This document shows positions 35,407 to 40,612 of a stretch of DNA of 40,612 bases, in pieces (the stretch's first letter is position 1; each line of letters begins with the position of its first letter). Both the position numbers and the translations under genes were made by a program. A model generated the notes under the pieces. That model was not told where the DNA came from and searched no databases. It saw only the letters and a program-made list of their open reading frames with translations. This stretch comes from Ramlibacter sp. (lineage in GTDB: Bacteria > Pseudomonadota > Gammaproteobacteria > Burkholderiales > Burkholderiaceae_C), in NCBI GenBank assembly GCA_028292105.1, contig JAQGMY010000303.1, positions 1 to 40,612 of the forward strand, written 5' to 3'.

Positions 35407-36618
35407 ATGAGTGAAACATCGCGCCCCCTGCCGCTGGCCGGCGTTCGCGTCCTCGACATCTCCCAGGTGATGGCGGGCCCGTACGCCTGCATGCTGCTGG
35501 GGGACTTGGGCGCCGACGTGGTCAAGGTGGAGCCGCCGGGCAGCGGCGACCAGACGCGCGGCTCCATGGGCTTCAAGATGAAAGGCGCGGACTCGCTCGG
35601 CTTCATCAACATGAACCGCAACAAGCGCAGCGTGACGCTCGACCTGAAGTCGCCTGCCGGCAAGGAAGTGCTGCTCCAGCTGGCCAGGGAGGCCGACATC
35701 CTGATCGAGAACTACCGGCCGGGTGCGCTGCGTCGGCTCGGCCTGGGCTACGAGGTGCTCAAGGAGATCAATCCGCGGCTGGTCTACACCAGCATCTCCG
35801 GCTTCGGCCAGACCGGACCCTGGGCCGACCGCCCCGGCTTCGACCTGATGGCGCAGGCGATGTCCGGCGTGATGAGCGTGACCGGCTATCCCGGCAGCCC
35901 GCCGGTGAAGGCCGGCGTGCCGGTGGCCGACATCGGCTGCGCGCTGTTCGCGATCTACGCCACGCTCGCCGCGTACATAGGCGCGAAGAACACGGGCCAG
36001 GGCCAGTACATCGATGCGGCGCTGTTCGATTCCGCCATGGCGTTCGGCGTCTGGGACATCTGCGACTGGTGGGGCACTGGCAAGCCGCCGGAACCGCTGG
36101 GCACCTCCAACAAGATGACGGCCCCTTACCAGGCCATGGCATCGTCCGACGGCCACTTCGTCATGGGCGCCAACAACCAGAAGCTGTGGGTGCAACTGTG
36201 CACGCTGATGCAGCGCCAGGAGCTGCTGCAGGATCCGCGCTTTTCCACCATCGCGCTGCGGCTGGCCAATCGCCCGGCGCTGCAGGACGAACTGGAGAAG
36301 ACCTTCAAGCAGCATCCCAAGGACCACTGGGTGGATACGCTGCTGGCGAACGGCATCCCGGCCGGTCCCATCCTGGGCTACCCTGAGGCCTTCGGCAGCG
36401 AGCATGCGAAGGTGCGCAACATGCGCATGGAGATCGACCATCCGGTGGAAGGCAAGGTGCCCAACATCGGTTTCGCGGTGAAGCTCACGGGCACGCCGCA
36501 GCAGGTGCGGCGGCATCCGCCGCTGCTGGGTGAGCACAACGAAGAAGTGCTGGCAGAGATCGGCCTCGGTCCGGACGACCTGGCGCGGCTGCGGCGCGAA
36601 GGAGCATTCGGTCCATGA
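35407..36618 (+). CDS. CaiB/BaiF family CoA-transferase
   Basis: LAGVRVLDISQVMAGPYACMLLGDLGADVVKVEPPGSGDQTR, RNKRSVTLDLKSPAGKEVLLQLAREADILIENYRPG. Confidence 0.93.
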   Translation: MSETSRPLPLAGVRVLDISQVMAGPYACMLLGDLGADVVKVEPPGSGDQTRGSMGFKMKGADSLGFINMNRNKRSVTLDLKSPAGKEVLLQLAREADILIENYRPGALRRLGLGYEVLKEINPRLVYTSISGFGQTGPWADRPGFDLMAQAMSGVMSVTGYPGSPPVKAGVPVADIGCALFAIYATLAAYIGAKNTGQGQYIDAALFDSAMAFGVWDICDWWGTGKPPEPLGTSNKMTAPYQAMASSDGHFVMGANNQKLWVQLCTLMQRQELLQDPRFSTIALRLANRPALQDELEKTFKQHPKDHWVDTLLANGIPAGPILGYPEAFGSEHAKVRNMRMEIDHPVEGKVPNIGFAVKLTGTPQQVRRHPPLLGEHNEEVLAEIGLGPDDLARLRREGAFGP

Positions 36619-37412
36619 GCAACGTCAAGCTTCCGGCCCGCGACGGCGCGGTGCATTTCACGACCGAGGGGGGCGTCGCGAACATCACCTTCGACCGTCC
36701 CGAGGCACGCAACGCGATGACGTGGGCCATGTACGAGCGCCTGCACTCCATTTGCGAGCGGCTGCGCGACGATCGCTCGGTGCGGGTGGTGCGCTTCCAG
36801 GGCACGGGCGGCGAAGCCTTCGTGGCCGGCACCGACATCGCGCAGTTCCAGGCCTTCAAGACCGGTGACGACGGCGTGGCGTACGAACGCGGCATCGACG
36901 CCGGCGTCGCCCTGATCGAATCGCTGCCGCAGCCCACGGTTGCCGTGGTGCAGGGCTGGGCCATAGGGGGCGGGCTGGCGATCGCCTCGGCCTGCGACTT
37001 CCGCATCGCCACCCCGGACTCCAGGTTCGGCGTGCCGATCGCGCGCACGCTCGGCAACTGCCTGTCGGTCGCCAACGTGGCGCGGCTGCTGGCGGCCTTC
37101 GGCCGGCCGCGGGTGGAGCGCTTGCTGCTGCTGGCCGAGTTGATCGGCGCCGAAGAGGCGTTGGCCAGCGGCTTCCTGCTGGAGGTGGTGCCCGCCGACG
37201 GCCTGGAAGCGGCGGCGCAGAAGCTCTGCAGCCGCCTGGCCGCGCTGGCGCCGGTGACGCAGCAGGTCAGCAAGGACACGCTGAACCGCCTGCTGCGCCA
37301 CGACCTGCCGGTCGCCGACGACCTCATCCGCCGCAGCTACGGCAGCGAAGACTTCCACGAAGGCGTGCGCGCCTTCGTCGCCAAGCGCCCGCCGGTCTGG
37401 CAGGGGCGCTGA
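36615..37412 (+). CDS. Enoyl-CoA hydratase/isomerase (crotonase) family protein
   Basis: VANITFDRPEARNAMTWAMYERL, GTGGEAFVAGTDIAQFQAF, AIGGGLAIASACDFRIATPDSRFGVPIARTLG. ATGA overlap with the CoA-transferase. Confidence 0.9.
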   Translation: MSNVKLPARDGAVHFTTEGGVANITFDRPEARNAMTWAMYERLHSICERLRDDRSVRVVRFQGTGGEAFVAGTDIAQFQAFKTGDDGVAYERGIDAGVALIESLPQPTVAVVQGWAIGGGLAIASACDFRIATPDSRFGVPIARTLGNCLSVANVARLLAAFGRPRVERLLLLAELIGAEEALASGFLLEVVPADGLEAAAQKLCSRLAALAPVTQQVSKDTLNRLLRHDLPVADDLIRRSYGSEDFHEGVRAFVAKRPPVWQGR

Positions 37413-37442
37413 GCCATCGAGGCTGTCATCGCGGGCGCCGAA

Positions 37443-37480
37443 GATGTCATCCCGGGCTCGACCCGGGATCCATGCACCCC
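37443..37480 (+). repeat. REP-like palindromic element, copy A
   Basis: gatgtcATCCCGGGctcgaCCCGGGATccatgcaccccc. Confidence 0.75.
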
Positions 37481-37565
37481 CCGGCTGGCATCGCCAACGC
37501 CATCCCTTGTCCTACGGCCCTCCTGCCGCTGCCTTCATACGATGGGGCAGAACCCCGGAGGCACC

Positions 37566-37904
37566 ATGGCCGACAAGCAATCCCCATCCAGCAGCCCCGC
37601 CAAGCCCGGCGACCCGCTCGACCTCGAAACATCCGTGGCCGGTGAGGAAGACCCCGGCGCATCGATCGATCTCGCCACGCCGCGCGGCAACGAAGGCCGC
37701 TCCGACCAGCCGGCCGGGCAAGCGGACAAGCAAGCCACCGGCACGCAAGTACCCATGGCGCCGGGCGATGAAGCGCCGGTCGGCACCGCGGGGACGGGCG
37801 AGGACGTCTGCCCGCAGTGCGGTGGCTCCGGGCGGGCCGGCGCATCGTCCTGCCCCACCTGCATGGGCACGGGCAAGGTGAATGTCGGCATCGGCGGAGC
37901 CTGA
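37566..37904 (+). CDS. Small protein with disordered acidic N-terminus and DnaJ-type CxxCxGxG zinc ribbon
   Basis: CPQCGGSGRAGASSCPTCMGTG has two CxxCxGxG motifs. RBS GGAGG upstream of ATG 37566. Confidence 0.75.
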   Translation: MADKQSPSSSPAKPGDPLDLETSVAGEEDPGASIDLATPRGNEGRSDQPAGQADKQATGTQVPMAPGDEAPVGTAGTGEDVCPQCGGSGRAGASSCPTCMGTGKVNVGIGGA

Positions 37905-38682
37905 GCGGCCCGGCACGCTGCCGCCGATCCAGGCGCTGCAGACGCGCAGCGGCCGCCTGAGCTATCTGCTGTCCGGCGAGGGCAAGCCGACCTTCCTGCT
38001 TTTCAGCGGCGCGGGCGTCGGCCTGCAGGGTTGGGAGCCGCTCTACCCCGACATCGAACGCCTCGGCACGGTCTTCGCCTGGAACCGCCTGGGCATGCAG
38101 GGCAGCGACGAACCGGGTCCGAAGCAGTCCGGCGCGGTGGTGGTCGGGTCCTTGCGCGAGCTGCTCAGGCATGCGGGCGTGGCGCCGCCCTACGTGCTGG
38201 TGGCGCATTCGCTCGGCGGCCTTCATGCCAACCTGTTCGCGCGGCTCTATCCGGATGAAGTCGCGGCGGTGGTCTTGCTGGAAGCCACCCATCCGGACGA
38301 CCACGAGCTGCTGCGCAAGCAGGAGCCCGAGCTGGTGAAGGCCCTGGGCAAGATGCTGACGCAGCCGCGGGCGTTCTTCGAGGCCAACGTGCACACCGAG
38401 CTGGCGTCGGTGGAAGACACGGTGCGCGAGATCGAGGCCGCCGGCGATTTCCCGCCGGTGCCGCTGCGGATCGTGACGGGTGGGCTCACGCCGCGCTCGG
38501 CACAAGTGTCACCCGCGGCCGTCGGTGCGAAGCGGGCGCACCAGCAGGAGCTGGCACGCCTGTCACCGCAGGGCGAACAGGTGATCGCGCAGCAAAGCGG
38601 CCACTTCCCGCAGTTGAGCGAGCCACAGCTGGTGCTGCAGGTGCTGGAGGATGTCGTCGCTGAGTTGTCCTTGCGGGCCTGA
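37882..38682 (+). CDS. Alpha/beta hydrolase
   Basis: PTFLLFSGAGVGLQGWEPLYPDIERLGTVFAWNRLGMQGSDEPG, VLVAHSLGGLHANLFARLYPDEVAAVVLLEATHPDD (GHSxG-like AHSLGG), QQSGHFPQLSEP. Confidence 0.88.
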   Translation: MSASAEPERPGTLPPIQALQTRSGRLSYLLSGEGKPTFLLFSGAGVGLQGWEPLYPDIERLGTVFAWNRLGMQGSDEPGPKQSGAVVVGSLRELLRHAGVAPPYVLVAHSLGGLHANLFARLYPDEVAAVVLLEATHPDDHELLRKQEPELVKALGKMLTQPRAFFEANVHTELASVEDTVREIEAAGDFPPVPLRIVTGGLTPRSAQVSPAAVGAKRAHQQELARLSPQGEQVIAQQSGHFPQLSEPQLVLQVLEDVVAELSLRA

Positions 38683-38702
38683 CCCGCAGGCGGTGCAGGG
38701 GA

Positions 38703-38739
38703 GGGGGCATGGATCCCGGGTCAAGCCCGGGATGACATC
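38703..38739 (-). repeat. REP-like palindromic element, copy B (inverted relative to copy A)
   Basis: ggggcatggATCCCGGGtcaagCCCGGGATgacatc, the near-identical reverse complement of 37443-37480. Confidence 0.75.
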
Positions 38740-38753
38740 CTTTCGCGCGTGGC

Positions 38754-39440
38754 TCAAAGACCGTCGACGCCGAATGCTGCGAGCCCGGCCTCGCCGGCGG
38801 CGGTGATCCGCACTTCTCGGGAATGTTTCCTGCGTTCGATCCACTTGCGTGTTTGCAGCTGCTGCGCGAGCGCCGCGCCGAGCGCGCCGCCCAGGTGGTC
38901 GCGGCGTTCCGACCAGTCCAGGCAACGACAGGCGAACTGGCGGCGCTGCGCTTGGACCGAATCCACGTCGACGTCGAATGCGGCCAGCGCCTTGTGCCCA
39001 CGGGGCGTCAGCACCAGCTGCCTGGCCTCGGCTGCGTCCTTCAACCAGCCCTTGCGCAGTATCAGCGCGAACAGGCCAGTGCCCAGCGTGCCGGCGAGAT
39101 GGTCGTAGCAATAGCGGGCTCGGCGCAGCGGCTGCGGCGTCGTCACGCGCACCGTGATCGGCTTGCGCGGCGCCACCCGCATCAGGTTCTCCACGAGGTG
39201 CGCGACGTGTTCGGACGCGAACCGGAAGTACTTGTGCCGCCCCTGGGCCGCGGACTCGAGCAGGCCGTCGGCCAGCAGGCGTTTGAGGTGCGCGCTGGCG
39301 GTGGCTGGCTCTATGCCGGCGCCGAGGGCGAGCTCCTTGGCGGTGAGGGCGCGCCCCTCCATCAGCAGCGCCAGCATCTGGATGCGGCGCGGATCGCCCA
39401 CGGTCGCGGCGATGCGGGCGAGGTCGGGTTCTGCATCCAT
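38754..39440 (-). CDS. ArsR family (winged-helix) transcriptional regulator
   Basis: LARIAATVGDPRRIQMLALLMEGRALTAKELALGAGIEPATASAHLKRLLADGLLESAAQGRHKYFRFAS. Confidence 0.9.
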   Translation of the reverse strand: MDAEPDLARIAATVGDPRRIQMLALLMEGRALTAKELALGAGIEPATASAHLKRLLADGLLESAAQGRHKYFRFASEHVAHLVENLMRVAPRKPITVRVTTPQPLRRARYCYDHLAGTLGTGLFALILRKGWLKDAAEARQLVLTPRGHKALAAFDVDVDSVQAQRRQFACRCLDWSERRDHLGGALGAALAQQLQTRKWIERRKHSREVRITAAGEAGLAAFGVDGL

Positions 39441-39504
39441 GCTTCGATCCTAGCCAAACTGTTGGCGCTCGACAAACCGGTTCACCGGCGGGACACTCGC
39501 GTCC

Positions 39505-40509
39505 ATGGAAGAACCACCGCACGCACTCGCTGCGCCGAGTCACAGGCAGCCGTACGGCTGGTACGCACGCCTGCGCGCCCAGCGGCCGCTGTTCTTCGAC
39601 GCTGTGCTGGGGATGTGGGTCGTGTCGGACCCGGACCTGCTCCACCAGGCGCTGCGGCACCCGGCGCTGCGCGTGCGCCCGGCTGCCGAGCCGGTGCCCG
39701 GGCCCTTGCGTGGAAGGGCCGTCGGTGAGGTCTTCTCGCTGCTGGTGCGCATGAACGACGGCGAGTTCCACCGCCAGCACCGGCCCGCCGTGGAACAGGT
39801 CGCTGCCAGCATGAGCGATGCCGAAGTGACGCAAGCCGCCGAAGCAGCGACGCGGGACCTGGCGGCTCGCACGGATCCGGACGCGCTGCTGTCGGCGATC
39901 CCGGTGCAAACGATGGCGCGGCTGCTCGGGGTGGCCCCTGGCGCGCTGGAAGAGACTGTCGGGTGGGTGCACGACTTCACGCGTGGCATCGCTCCGGGCG
40001 CGGACGCGAAGGCGCTGGCCCGGGCGGACCTCGCCGCGCATGGCCTCATGGCCCAAGGCGAAGCCTCGGGGCTCGGTCGCGTCGCTGCCGCCAACCGCGT
40101 TGCCTTCATGCACCAGACCCTCGACGCAGGGGCGGGCCTGCTCGGCAACGCGATCGTCCGGGCGCAGGCCGGCGCGTCCCCGGAGGCAGGCGAACTGGTC
40201 ACGCAGGTGACGCGCAGTGACCCTGCGATCCACAACACCCGCCGCTTCGCCGCATCGGAACTCACATTGGGCGGCGAGCGCATTCGGCAGAACGATGCCG
40301 TGCTGCTGGTGCTGGTGCCGGCCACCTTCGGCGGCGGACCGCATGGCTGCCCCGGAGAACGCATCGCCATGCGCATTGCCGCCAGCGCGCTGCGCACGCT
40401 GCAGTCGTCAGCCGCACTTGCCCGTTTCGGTCCGGTACAAGGCTACCGTCCCCTGCCGAACGCCCGCGTCCCCGTATTCGCATCCCAAGGAACCCCATGG
40501 TCACCGTGA
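39505..40509 (+). CDS. Cytochrome P450-like protein, short and missing several P450 hallmarks
   Basis: Heme-loop-like TFGGGPHGCPGERIAMRIA and QVTRSDPAIHNTRRF. 334 aa, with an apparently missing meander region. Confidence 0.75.
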   Translation: MEEPPHALAAPSHRQPYGWYARLRAQRPLFFDAVLGMWVVSDPDLLHQALRHPALRVRPAAEPVPGPLRGRAVGEVFSLLVRMNDGEFHRQHRPAVEQVAASMSDAEVTQAAEAATRDLAARTDPDALLSAIPVQTMARLLGVAPGALEETVGWVHDFTRGIAPGADAKALARADLAAHGLMAQGEASGLGRVAAANRVAFMHQTLDAGAGLLGNAIVRAQAGASPEAGELVTQVTRSDPAIHNTRRFAASELTLGGERIRQNDAVLLVLVPATFGGGPHGCPGERIAMRIAASALRTLQSSAALARFGPVQGYRPLPNARVPVFASQGTPWSP

Positions 40510-40612
40510 TCTTCGAAGTCTGGCCGCACCCCGAGCACCGCGCCGGCTACCTCGACTGGGCCGCCGAATTGAAGAAGGACTTGCTCCAGATGGAGGGCTT
40601 TCTCTCCATCGA
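40497..40612 (+). CDS. Antibiotic biosynthesis monooxygenase (ABM)-like protein, 3' truncated by window edge
   Basis: MVTVIFEVWPHPEHRAGYLDWAAELKKDLLQMEGFLSI; overlaps the P450 stop by 13 nt. Confidence 0.65.
   Translation, partial: MVTVIFEVWPHPEHRAGYLDWAAELKKDLLQMEGFLSI

Noticed and set aside
37444-37881. ORF starting MSSRARPGIHAPPG
   Set aside because: Start lies in the REP-like element (translated-repeat peptide), and the rest is a shadow frame of the zinc-ribbon gene.
1-40612. CRISPR array, tRNA/rRNA genes, prophage or transposon
   Set aside because: No regularly spaced direct repeats, no tRNA-like cloverleaf or rRNA sequence noticed, and no integrase, transposase or phage structural genes. 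The NfrA/B genes are host surface functions named after phage N4 adsorption, not phage genes.

Overview
This is a GC-rich chromosomal window that looks like a Burkholderiales/Comamonadaceae-type betaproteobacterium (inferred from gene content and codon bias). It contains no rRNA, tRNA, CRISPR array, integrase or transposase that I could recognise. There are three main blocks. (1) 1-13.8 kb: an Nfr-type (phage N4 adsorption protein B/A-like) glycan-secretion locus. The NfrB-like glycosyltransferase ends in two MshEN-type (c-di-GMP-binding) modules. It is followed by a DUF4434-like lipoprotein, a FimV-like protein, a GAF/degenerate-GGDEF/EAL protein, a stand-alone receiver, a degenerate histidine-kinase-like protein with a pseudo-receiver tail, a PAS/GGDEF/EAL protein, and a Spo0B/ChpT-like degenerate kinase. 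This is my best candidate for an undescribed integrated c-di-GMP/phosphorelay-controlled envelope system. (2) 13.9-20.3 kb: housekeeping and envelope genes (DUF2917, PBP1-type penicillin-binding protein, CsbD, TSUP transporter, an apparently internally deleted DUF1272 gene, SRPBCC protein, MurQ). (3) 20.3-40.6 kb: accessory catabolic modules. They include three Bug/TTT solute-binding proteins, 2-hydroxyacid enzymes, an LtnD/OtnC-like pair, a GntR-controlled divergent locus with two matching palindromic operators, REP-like repeats (one apparently inserted in frame into a dehydrogenase gene), a DnaJ-type zinc-ribbon miniprotein, and an ArsR/P450/ABM cluster in which the P450 has lost several hallmark motifs. 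All family calls come from reading motifs by eye. No database search was run.
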